Below, piece after piece: positions 44,258 through 50,235 of a DNA stretch of 50,235 bases (position 1 is its first letter; every line of letters starts with the position of its first letter). The notes under the pieces are model-generated. The model was not told the DNA's origin. It saw nothing but the letters and a program-made list of their open reading frames with translations, and did not search any database. Both the position numbers and the translations under genes were made by a program. The DNA is taken from positions 1 through 50,235 of the forward strand of contig DATKMJ010000028.1 of NCBI GenBank assembly GCA_035541935.1, given 5' to 3'. This stretch comes from Candidatus Binatia bacterium (lineage in GTDB: Bacteria; Vulcanimicrobiota; Vulcanimicrobiia; Vulcanimicrobiales; Vulcanimicrobiaceae).

Positions 44258-44530
44258 TCAGAGTGCGGCTGCCGCCTTCTTCGCCTCGCGCGCGGCCTTG
44301 CGAGCGGCGGCTTCCTCTTGCTTGCGCCGAGCGGCTGCCGAGCGCTGGTTGAACTTGTCGACGCGGCCCGCGGTGTCGACGAGCTTCTGTTGGCCGGTAA
44401 AGAGCGGATGGCACGCGGCGCAGATCTCGACGGCGATCTCCGGCAACGTCGAGCCGGTGACGAACGAGTTCCCGCACGCGCAGTGCACGCGCGCCTCCGG
44501 ATACCACTTGGGATGAATCTGGGTCTTCAC
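44258..44530 (-). CDS. rpmE: 50S ribosomal protein L31, zinc-binding type, extended
   Basis: A 90-residue L31 with Cys17, Cys19, Cys37 and Cys40 (CAC...CAAC), the zinc-binding C+ form, and [23 protein letters not shown]. The usual length is about 66-72 residues; here a Lys/Ala/Arg-rich tail of ~20 residues is added. The start is GTG 44530, nine bases after TATAAT and without a ribosome-binding site. The product is part of the intersubunit bridge and helps store zinc. Confidence 0.94.
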   Translation of the reverse strand: MKTQIHPKWYPEARVHCACGNSFVTGSTLPEIAVEICAACHPLFTGQQKLVDTAGRVDKFNQRSAAARRKQEEAAARKAAREAKKAAAAL

Positions 44531-44539
44531 AGCCTTTGC

Positions 44540-44548
44540 ATTATAACA
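44540..44548 (-). promoter_or_regulatory. Extended -10 promoter of rpmE
   Basis: TGT-TATAAT on the minus strand ends nine bases before GTG 44530. A TTGACA nearby is only seven bases from the -10 box and cannot be its -35 element. The transcript would have a leader of about two or three bases. Confidence 0.55.
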
Positions 44549-44592
44549 GGAGTGTCAAAGGAGCCGCTCCCGCGCCTCCCAAAGCCACCCGC

Positions 44593-45195
44593 GTGAGGCT
44601 TTCTTTCTCTGTTTTCACCGCCGCCGCGACCCTCGCGGCGGCCGCTCTCTTCGTCGCCGCCCCCGGTACCCGTCTAGCGGCCGTCGCCGCGACTCCGCCC
44701 CCAACGCCCCCGCCGATCGGCAACCCCGCGACGCCGCATCCGAACTCGTCACTGCTGCCGGCGCCCGAGATAACGGCGCCGCCGACTCCCGCGGGCAAGC
44801 CGACGCCGACGCCGCCGCCGAACGCGCGTAAAGGGCTCGAAGGCGTTTGGGAAGTCGCTATCCAGCATTCGAACGGCACGACCTACACGCACTTCCTTCT
44901 CAAGCAAGACGGCGACGCGCTAACCGGGACGTACGTGGATACGAACGGCAAGAAGTTTCCGCTCGTCGGAACCGTAGACGGCCAGGCCGTTCGGCTGATC
45001 GTCACGCGACCCGACGGCACGACGGTCCTCGCCGAAGGCAAACTCGACGGCACGACCGATATGGTCGGCATGCTGACGATGTCCGACGGAACCGTTCCGT
45101 TCACGGCTTCGTATCGTGCGAAAGAGAAGTGGATCGAGAACGTCAACCCGTCGCCGGGCGGAATCAGCCAACCCGGCGGCTACACTCCACCCTAA
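44593..45195 (+). CDS. Secreted protein with proline-rich linker
   Basis: A 200-residue exported protein starting at GTG 44593. The signal peptide (FSVFTAAATLAAAALFVAAPG) is followed by a Pro/Thr-rich linker (residues ~35-75) and a compact beta domain: LEGVWEVAIQHSNGTTYTHF, LLKQDGDALTGTYVDTNGKKF, then VRLIVTRPDGTTVLAEGKL. That domain resembles small lipocalin-like or amylase-associated sheets described in uncharacterised secreted proteins (G-x-W...L...G-x-L-T-G). It is divergent from rpmE and convergent with leuD. The function is unknown. Confidence 0.7.
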   Translation: MRLSFSVFTAAATLAAAALFVAAPGTRLAAVAATPPPTPPPIGNPATPHPNSSLLPAPEITAPPTPAGKPTPTPPPNARKGLEGVWEVAIQHSNGTTYTHFLLKQDGDALTGTYVDTNGKKFPLVGTVDGQAVRLIVTRPDGTTVLAEGKLDGTTDMVGMLTMSDGTVPFTASYRAKEKWIENVNPSPGGISQPGGYTPP

Positions 45196-45243
45196 CCGAT
45201 CTCGTTCGGGCTCGTTGTCGGTCCGAACTAAAGCAGAACTTCG

Positions 45244-45744
45244 TTAATGCGACAGGCGGGCCTCGACGTACGGGACGAGGCCGCCGGCGTCGATCAGCGA
45301 TCGCATGAACGGCGGAAACTCCGCGGCGCGATACTCCGTGCCGCGCGTGATGTTCCGAACGATCCCGCTCGCGGGCTCGAGCTCGATCTCGTCGCCGGAT
45401 TCGATGCCGTCCACGGCCTCGGGCGACTCGAAGATCGGAAGCCCGATATTCAGCGCGTTCCTGTAGAAGATCCGCGCGAAGCTCTTTGCCACCACCGCCG
45501 CCGTCCCCGAGCCCTTGATCGCGATCGGAGCGACCTCGCGGCTCGAGCCGCAACCGAAGTTCGTGTCGGCGACGATGATGTCGCCGGCTTGCATCCGCGC
45601 GGCGTACTCGGGATCGAGCCCCTCGAGCGCGTGCTTGCCGAGCTCCGCCTGATCGGTGATGTTGCAGTACTTCCCCGGAATGATGACGTCGGTGTCGACG
45701 TTCTTTCCGTACTTGTGCGCGCGGCCGCGAAGTTTCGATTCCAT
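45244..45744 (-). CDS. leuD: 3-isopropylmalate dehydratase, small subunit
   Basis: A 166-residue small subunit of isopropylmalate isomerase in leucine synthesis (possibly also acting on homoaconitate-type substrates). It has the swivel-domain motifs [37 protein letters not shown] and [17 protein letters not shown]. The short form is typical of archaeal and Thermus-type enzymes. It follows leuC by ten bases. Confidence 0.93.
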   Translation of the reverse strand: MESKLRGRAHKYGKNVDTDVIIPGKYCNITDQAELGKHALEGLDPEYAARMQAGDIIVADTNFGCGSSREVAPIAIKGSGTAAVVAKSFARIFYRNALNIGLPIFESPEAVDGIESGDEIELEPASGIVRNITRGTEYRAAEFPPFMRSLIDAGGLVPYVEARLSH

Positions 45745-45754
45745 CTTTTTCCCT

Positions 45755-47041
45755 CTACGAGGACATTGCGAGCTCGAGGACTCGCGGATCGGCGATGCGG
45801 CCGGCGAGCGCCGATGCAGCGCAGGTGGCGGGAGAGGCCAGATAGATCTCCGCCTTCGGCGAACCCATCCGGCCGACGTAGTTCCGGTTCGTCGTGGAGA
45901 TCGCGCGTTCGTGGTCGCCGAGCGTTCCCATATGGCCGCCGAAGCACGCCCCGCATCCGGGGGTATTGACGGCGCAGCCCGCCGCGGCGAGCGTCGTGAG
46001 AATGCCCTCTTGCGCGGCCTGCATCCAGACTTTCTGCGAACCGGGGTTTACGATGACGCGCAGGTTTGGGGCGATCTTCTTCCCGTCGAGGATCTTCGCG
46101 ACGATGCGAAGATCGTCGATGTAGCCGTTCGTGCACGAACCGATGAAGACTTGATCGACCGGCAGGTCTTCGCGCGTCACCTGCGAGATCGGATGGACGT
46201 TGTCCGGCGTGTGCGGACAAGCGATCTGCGGCTCGAGCTCGCCGACGTCGATCGAGATCGTGCGCTCGTAGACCGCGTCGGGATCGGCCCGCTCGACGAT
46301 GAACGGACGATCCGTCCGCTCCTTCACGTAGGCGATCGTCTTTTCGTCGGCGTGGAAGATGCCGTTCTTCGCACCCGCCTCGATCGCCATGTTCGCCATC
46401 GTGATGCGCCCGGTGATCGAGAGCTCGTCAACGGTCGAGCCGTGGTACTCGATCGCGCGATAGGTCGCACCGTCGATCCCCAGCTCGCCGACCGTGCGCA
46501 GCATAATGTCCTTCGCGAAGACCAGCCGCCCGGGCGTTCCGCTGTAGACGAGTTTGATCGACGCGGGAACCTTGAGCCAGACCTCGCCGAGCACGAACGC
46601 TGCGGCGATGTCGGTCGAGCCCATTCCCGTTGCGAAGGCTCCGAATGCGCCGTACGTGCACGTGTGCGAGTCGCCGCCGACGATCAGCTCGCCCGGCGCA
46701 ACGAGGCCTTCTTCCGGAAGGACGACGTGCTCGATGCCGCCGCGGCCGACGTCGAAGAAGTGCTCGATCTCCTGCTCGGCCGCGAAGTCTTTCATTAACT
46801 TCGCGAGCTTTGCGGACTGCGCGTCCTTCGCCGGCACGAAGTGGTCGGCGACGAGCGCGATCCTGCTCGGATCGAAAACTTTCGTCGCGCCCTTCATCCC
46901 GCGCATCACGCCGATGGCGACCGCCGCCGAGAGCTCGTTCGCGAGCACGAGGTCCACCTTCGCGTTGATGATTTGGCCCGGCTCGACGCTTTGGAGTCCC
47001 GCGTGGCGCGCCAGAATCTTCTCGGTAAGTGTCATGCCCAT
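45755..47041 (-). CDS. leuC: 3-isopropylmalate dehydratase, large subunit
   Basis: A 428-residue iron-sulfur subunit of the LeuC2/homoaconitase type. It has VGGDSHTCTYGAFGAFATGMGSTD, the cluster ligands in GSCTNG and CGACFGGHMG, and a C-terminal SPATCAASALAG. It works with LeuD to isomerise 2- to 3-isopropylmalate. ATG 47041 lies nine bases after a TATACT box, with no ribosome-binding site; ATG 47035 is the alternative. It is divergent from metY across 44 bases. Confidence 0.93.
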   Translation of the reverse strand: MGMTLTEKILARHAGLQSVEPGQIINAKVDLVLANELSAAVAIGVMRGMKGATKVFDPSRIALVADHFVPAKDAQSAKLAKLMKDFAAEQEIEHFFDVGRGGIEHVVLPEEGLVAPGELIVGGDSHTCTYGAFGAFATGMGSTDIAAAFVLGEVWLKVPASIKLVYSGTPGRLVFAKDIMLRTVGELGIDGATYRAIEYHGSTVDELSITGRITMANMAIEAGAKNGIFHADEKTIAYVKERTDRPFIVERADPDAVYERTISIDVGELEPQIACPHTPDNVHPISQVTREDLPVDQVFIGSCTNGYIDDLRIVAKILDGKKIAPNLRVIVNPGSQKVWMQAAQEGILTTLAAAGCAVNTPGCGACFGGHMGTLGDHERAISTTNRNYVGRMGSPKAEIYLASPATCAASALAGRIADPRVLELAMSS

Positions 47042-47050
47042 GATACGAGG

Positions 47051-47056
47051 AGTATA
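47051..47056 (-). promoter_or_regulatory. -10 box close to the leuC start
   Basis: TATACT nine bases before ATG 47041, the same spacing as at rpmE and the CBS-domain gene. There is no clear -35 box. Confidence 0.4.
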
Positions 47057-47085
47057 AGGCGAAGTAAGGCCCGGGACCTTTGACG

Positions 47086-48327
47086 ATGAACGACGAGCGG
47101 GAATTCGGCTTCGCGACGCGCGCTCTCCACGCCGGCACTCCTCCGGACCCGGCAACCGGCTCGCGCGTCGTGCCGATCTATCAAACGGCCGCGTACGTCT
47201 TCGGCTCGACCGAGCAGGCGGCGGAGCTCTTCGCGCTGCGCGGCTACGGGCATATCTATAGCCGCATCAGCAACCCAACCGTCGCCGCGTTCGAGGAGCG
47301 CATGGCGAGCCTCGAACGGGGCCTCGGCGCGATCGCATTCTCGAGCGGTTTGGCCGCACAGCTTTGCACCGTGCTCTCGCTCGCGCAGGCCGGCGACCAC
47401 ATCGTCTGCACGCAGAACGTTTACGGCGGAACCGTGACCCAGCTCACGGTCACGATCAAGCGCATGGGGATCGAGACGACGTTCGTTCCCGTCGACGATA
47501 TTGCGGCGATGCGCGACGCCATTCGTTCGGAGACGAAGCTTCTTTTTGTCGAGACGATCGGCAACCCGTCGGGCACGGTCGCGAACCTGCGGGCCGCCGC
47601 CGAGCTCGCGCACGCCGCGGGCATACCGCTGGTCGTAGATAACACGTTCGCGACACCGTACTTCTGCCGTCCGATCGAGCAGGGCGCCGACGTCGTCGTC
47701 CACTCGGCGACGAAATTCATCAACGGCCACGGAACGTCGATCGGCGGCGTGCTCGTCGAGTCGGGGAAATTCCCCTGGTCGAACGGCCGGTTTCCGCTCC
47801 TCTCCGAGCCGAGCCCCGGCTACCATCAGAAGGTATTCACGGAGACGTTCGGCGAGTACGCCTTTCTCATGCGGGCGCGAGCCGAGGTTCTGCGCGACGT
47901 CGGCGCGGCGATGGCGCCGTTCGATGCGTGGCTGCTCCTGCTCGGACTCGAGACGCTCCCGCTCCGCATGGAGCGCCACGTCGCGAACGCTCGCGAGGTC
48001 GTGGCGTTTCTGAAGGCGCGCCCCGAGATCGCGTGGGTGCGCGAGCCGCAGATGGGATCGATCTTCACGATCGGCCTGCGCTCCGGACGCGAAGGCGCGC
48101 GACGCTTCATCGACGCGCTCGAGCTCTGGAGCCACCTCGCCAACGTCGGCGACTCGAAGAGTCTCGTGATTCATCCCGCATCCACGACGCACTCGCAGCT
48201 CTCCGACGAGGAGTTGCGGAGAGCCGGCGTCGAGCCGGAGTCCGTCCGCCTATCGGTCGGCCTCGAAGACGTCGCCGATCTTCTCTGGGATCTCGGCAAC
48301 GCGCTCGACGCGGCGGGCGCGGGGTGA
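47086..48327 (+). CDS. metY: O-acetylhomoserine sulfhydrylase-type PLP enzyme
   Basis: A 413-residue Cys/Met-metabolism PLP enzyme. It has the N-terminal signature FATRALHAGTPPDPATGSRVVPIYQTAAYVF, YSRISNPTVAAFEERMASLE, the PLP lysine in VVHSATKFINGHGTSIGG, and the insert SPGYHQKVFTETFGEYAFLMRAR, which is typical of MetY rather than cystathionine gamma-synthase. It makes homocysteine (or cysteine) directly from sulfide. ATG 47086 is chosen; a TTG six bases earlier is also in frame. The stop overlaps the next GTG. Confidence 0.92.
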   Translation: MNDEREFGFATRALHAGTPPDPATGSRVVPIYQTAAYVFGSTEQAAELFALRGYGHIYSRISNPTVAAFEERMASLERGLGAIAFSSGLAAQLCTVLSLAQAGDHIVCTQNVYGGTVTQLTVTIKRMGIETTFVPVDDIAAMRDAIRSETKLLFVETIGNPSGTVANLRAAAELAHAAGIPLVVDNTFATPYFCRPIEQGADVVVHSATKFINGHGTSIGGVLVESGKFPWSNGRFPLLSEPSPGYHQKVFTETFGEYAFLMRARAEVLRDVGAAMAPFDAWLLLLGLETLPLRMERHVANAREVVAFLKARPEIAWVREPQMGSIFTIGLRSGREGARRFIDALELWSHLANVGDSKSLVIHPASTTHSQLSDEELRRAGVEPESVRLSVGLEDVADLLWDLGNALDAAGAG

Positions 48328-48803
48328 TCCTCGCGACCGTCGCAGCGCGGCGTGCGCTGCTCGATCGCGTCAAGAGCGTAGCGGTCGTCGGTGCGTCCCG
48401 CAATCCGGCGCGGCCGAGTTACACGGTCTTCTCGTACCTGCGCCGTCAACGGGGCTACGAGGTGACGCCGATCAATCCGACGATCGCCGATATCGACGGC
48501 GTCAAAGCCTACCCGTCGCTCGCCGCGTACGCCGCCGAGCACGGTCCGCCCGACGTCGTCGACGTCTTTCGCAGGCCCACCCACCTGCTCGGCATCGTCA
48601 ACGAAGCGATCGCCGCCGGCGCAAAGGCGATCTGGCTGCAGTACGGCGTCGTTGACGACGCGGCGATCGCAGCCGCCGATCGCGCGGGGCTCGACGTCGT
48701 GATAGACCGCTGCATGAAGGTCGAGCACGCGCGCTTTCACGGCGGGCTTGCGACGGCCGGACTTAACAGCGGCTTGATTACCTCGCGAAGGCGCGCGCTC
48801 TAG
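48324..48803 (+). CDS. CoA-binding domain protein (YccU-like)
   Basis: A 159-residue protein with a single CoA-binding Rossmann domain: VKSVAVVGASRNPARPSYTVFSYLRRQ, YEVTPINPTIADIDGVKAYPSL, VDVFRRPTHLLGIVNEAIAAGAKAIWLQYGVV and a C-terminal CMKVEHAR. The conserved Cys-Met-x-x-E-H end is typical. Its role is unknown, though such genes often accompany metY. GTG 48324 overlaps the metY stop (GTGA), so the two are co-translated. Confidence 0.9.
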   Translation: MILATVAARRALLDRVKSVAVVGASRNPARPSYTVFSYLRRQRGYEVTPINPTIADIDGVKAYPSLAAYAAEHGPPDVVDVFRRPTHLLGIVNEAIAAGAKAIWLQYGVVDDAAIAAADRAGLDVVIDRCMKVEHARFHGGLATAGLNSGLITSRRRAL

Positions 48804-48810
48804 GAACTTC

Positions 48811-49863
48811 CTACCTAACCAGTTGTTCGGCGTCGAGCGAACAGCCACGCGGCGGCGCGTCCGTCTGCCGACCGAGAAGAACGAGGCCGTCTTCAGTCTG
48901 CATCCCGGCATCGTCGGTCTGCAGCGCGACACACGACGAACGATTGGCAAGATCCACGTGCAAGAGCGATCCGGCGATGCTCCACGGCAGCGTCGTTCGC
49001 TCGGGCCCGACGACGCGCGTGCGCAGCCACGGCGGCCCGGCGAACGGGCCTCCGGCGCGGGCGTAGTACTGCGACGTTAGTTCGGTCATGCCGTACTCCG
49101 CGACGATCTCGCCGGCCCCGATGCCGAGTGCGGACGATAGCGCCGCGTAGAGCTCCCCGCGATCCACCGCTCGCCTGCGGCCCTTAAAGCCGCCGGTCTC
49201 CATGATGCGCGAGCCCGCCGGCAGCGCGAACCTCGCGCCGCGCGCGGCCAGCGCTTCCAATAGGTCCGCCGCTGCGAAGGCCGTGGCGGCGATGCAGACC
49301 GGCTGCCGCTCCGCGATCGCCGCGCGCAGATCGCGCTCGAAACTCTCGACGAGAAGCGCATCGCCCCGCACGTACCACCCGGTCCGCCCGTCGCCGCGCG
49401 CCTCCGCAACGCGCGCCATCATGTAACCCAGCGAAGAGCGCGGCCGCTCCGCGGGGTTTGGGAGCAGGTTGAGATAGCGCAGCTGCGCGCCGTCGCGCAG
49501 TGCGAAGCGGTCGAAGCCGGCGAGCAGCGCCGCGTCGTAGAGAGCGGCCGATTCCATGTAGTGCAGTCCGCCGGCGCCGCGCGTCGTTCCGCTCGTCTCG
49601 AAGACGAGCGCCGCGCGCTCGACGGGAAAGGTCGCTACGGCCGCCTCTTTGAACGCTGCGACCGGAACGGCGGGAATCTCTTCCCACGATTTGAGTGCGG
49701 AGGTTACCCCGAGCGCCGCGCAATAGCGCGCGTACGGCTCGTTATGGCGTCGCTGAAAATCGAAGAGCCGCAACGCGAGATCGTTGAAGTCCGCGTCGCT
49801 TATTGCGTCGCCGCGCTCGCGCCACGCTTCGATGACGCCGAGAATCTCGGCATCGATCGCCAT
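48811..49863 (-). CDS. LuxE-like acyl-protein synthetase
   Basis: A 350-residue adenylate-forming enzyme of the LuxE/acyl-protein synthetase group, which activates a fatty acid as acyl-AMP and transfers it to a Cys or carrier. It has ETSGTTRGAGGLHYM (the P-loop-like SGTT motif), LGYMMARVAEARG, RIMETGGFKGRRRAV and AEYGMTELTSQYYA, then LHVDLANRSSCVALQTDDAG. ATG 49863 is set by GAAGGA; the longer GTG 49884 form is less likely. No luxC or luxD reductase/transferase is adjacent, so this is an orphan. It may act in surface lipid or polysaccharide modification. Confidence 0.85.
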   Translation of the reverse strand: MAIDAEILGVIEAWRERGDAISDADFNDLALRLFDFQRRHNEPYARYCAALGVTSALKSWEEIPAVPVAAFKEAAVATFPVERAALVFETSGTTRGAGGLHYMESAALYDAALLAGFDRFALRDGAQLRYLNLLPNPAERPRSSLGYMMARVAEARGDGRTGWYVRGDALLVESFERDLRAAIAERQPVCIAATAFAAADLLEALAARGARFALPAGSRIMETGGFKGRRRAVDRGELYAALSSALGIGAGEIVAEYGMTELTSQYYARAGGPFAGPPWLRTRVVGPERTTLPWSIAGSLLHVDLANRSSCVALQTDDAGMQTEDGLVLLGRQTDAPPRGCSLDAEQLVR

Positions 49864-49902
49864 CGCTTCCTTCTCGTAGCTCACGCGTATCTCACGCTCC
49901 GT

Positions 49903-50106
49903 CCTTCGACTCCGCTGCGCCCTTCGACTTCGCTCAGCCCTTCGACTCCGCTCAGGATGACATGCGGAGTTCCGCTTAGCCCTTCGACTTCGCTCAGGGT
50001 GACAAGGCGGAGTTCGACTGATGACAGATTTTCCTTAGCGCCTGCGCGAAGCGCAGTCCTGAGCGACGCTGAGCTTGTCGAAGCGGAGTCGAAGGGTCAG
50101 GGTGAC
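49903..50106. repeat. Cluster of REP-like repeats
   Basis: At least four direct copies of a CCCTTCGAC(T/C)(T/C)CGCTCAG-type unit (near 49903, 49920, 49938, 49980), two of them followed by G(A/G)TGAC. One inverted composite copy is at ~50057-50096 (CCTGAGC...GCTGAGCTTGTCGAAG...CGGAGTCGAAGGG). They fill the space between the acyl-protein synthetase gene and rplQ. The copy at 20622-20670 belongs to the same family. Confidence 0.75.
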
Positions 50107-50123
50107 GTAGGGGTGGGGCGGGG

Positions 50124-50235
50124 TTACGAGACGAGTTCGATTACCGAGAGTTCGGCTGCGTCGCCCGAGCGGACGCGGGTCTTCGTGATCCGCGTGTAAC
50201 CGCCGGAGCGTCCCTTGAGAGCCGGCGCGATCTGC
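50124..50235 (-). CDS. rplQ: 50S ribosomal protein L17 (5' end outside window)
   Basis: Only the last 36 codons are present: [20 protein letters not shown], then [16 protein letters not shown] and a stop at 50124-50126. The GGYTRI...R.GDAAE...IEL pattern is the conserved L17 C-terminus. It implies the rpoA-rplQ end of the large ribosomal operon just beyond the window. Confidence 0.93.
   Translation of the reverse strand, partial: QIAPALKGRSGGYTRITKTRVRSGDAAELSVIELVS

Noticed and set aside
44541-44563. TTGACA as -35 of the rpmE promoter
   Set aside because: It is only seven bases from the TATAAT box, far from the needed 16-18.

Overview
The window is dense, high-GC chromosomal DNA from a bacterium with an outer membrane: it has an RND pump with a lipoprotein adaptor and several lipoproteins. 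The housekeeping gene order nevertheless resembles Firmicutes and other Terrabacteria: rpsU-yqeY-nfeD-floA-phoH-ybeY-dgkA...recO, then ruvX with DUF1292 and mltG, and rpmE-prfA-prmC. That mix, plus many secreted NHL-type lipoproteins, fits a diderm Terrabacteria lineage. Candidatus Eremiobacterota (WPS-2) is my best guess; this is inference, and Armatimonadota, Dormibacterota or Chloroflexota relatives are not excluded.

Left part (1-9.4 kb) is an accessory, envelope-facing region. It holds a truncated FAD-linked oxidase, an NHL lipoprotein with an overlapping SnoaL-like gene, a minus-strand cassette of three exported proteins (lipoprotein, glycine-rich protein, propeller lipoprotein), a GT87-like membrane glycosyltransferase with a small partner, and a Kelch/galactose-oxidase-like lipoprotein. 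9.4-20.7 kb holds an HU protein with a basic tail, aroA, an FmdB-type zinc ribbon under a CIRCE operator, an SRPBCC protein, an M20 amidohydrolase, an RND efflux pair and a divergent two-component system.

20.7-26 kb carries five tRNA genes (Ser-CGA, Arg-CCG, a CAU tRNA, Arg-ACG, Ser-GCU), tadA (whose substrate is tRNA-Arg-ACG), a PF04185 phosphoesterase lipoprotein and two paralogous NHL lipoproteins sharing their promoter-leader sequence. From 26 to 44.5 kb almost everything lies on the minus strand as long chains of genes joined by 4-base stop/start overlaps: translation and rRNA maturation (rpmE, prfA, prmC, rpsU, ybeY), membrane quality control (nfeD, floA), lipid and cell-wall work (dgkA/PAP2, mltG, MGDG-type glycosyltransferase), DNA repair (recO, ruvX), pyrG and glycan synthesis.

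The right end has leuCD, a divergent metY with a CoA-binding protein gene, a LuxE-like acyl-protein synthetase, a cluster of short REP-like repeats and the 3' end of rplQ. No CRISPR array, transposase, integrase, phage gene or recognised defence system was seen.

The most notable signals are regulatory: (i) a near-perfect CIRCE element over a consensus promoter whose transcript would start at or beside the start codon of the FmdB-like gene; (ii) several genes whose -10 box lies 6-9 bases from the start codon, suggesting leaderless mRNAs; (iii) three genes (prfA, recO, a GT2) whose homology-expected start is CTG; (iv) a roughly 137-base nested inverted repeat beside tRNA-Ser.
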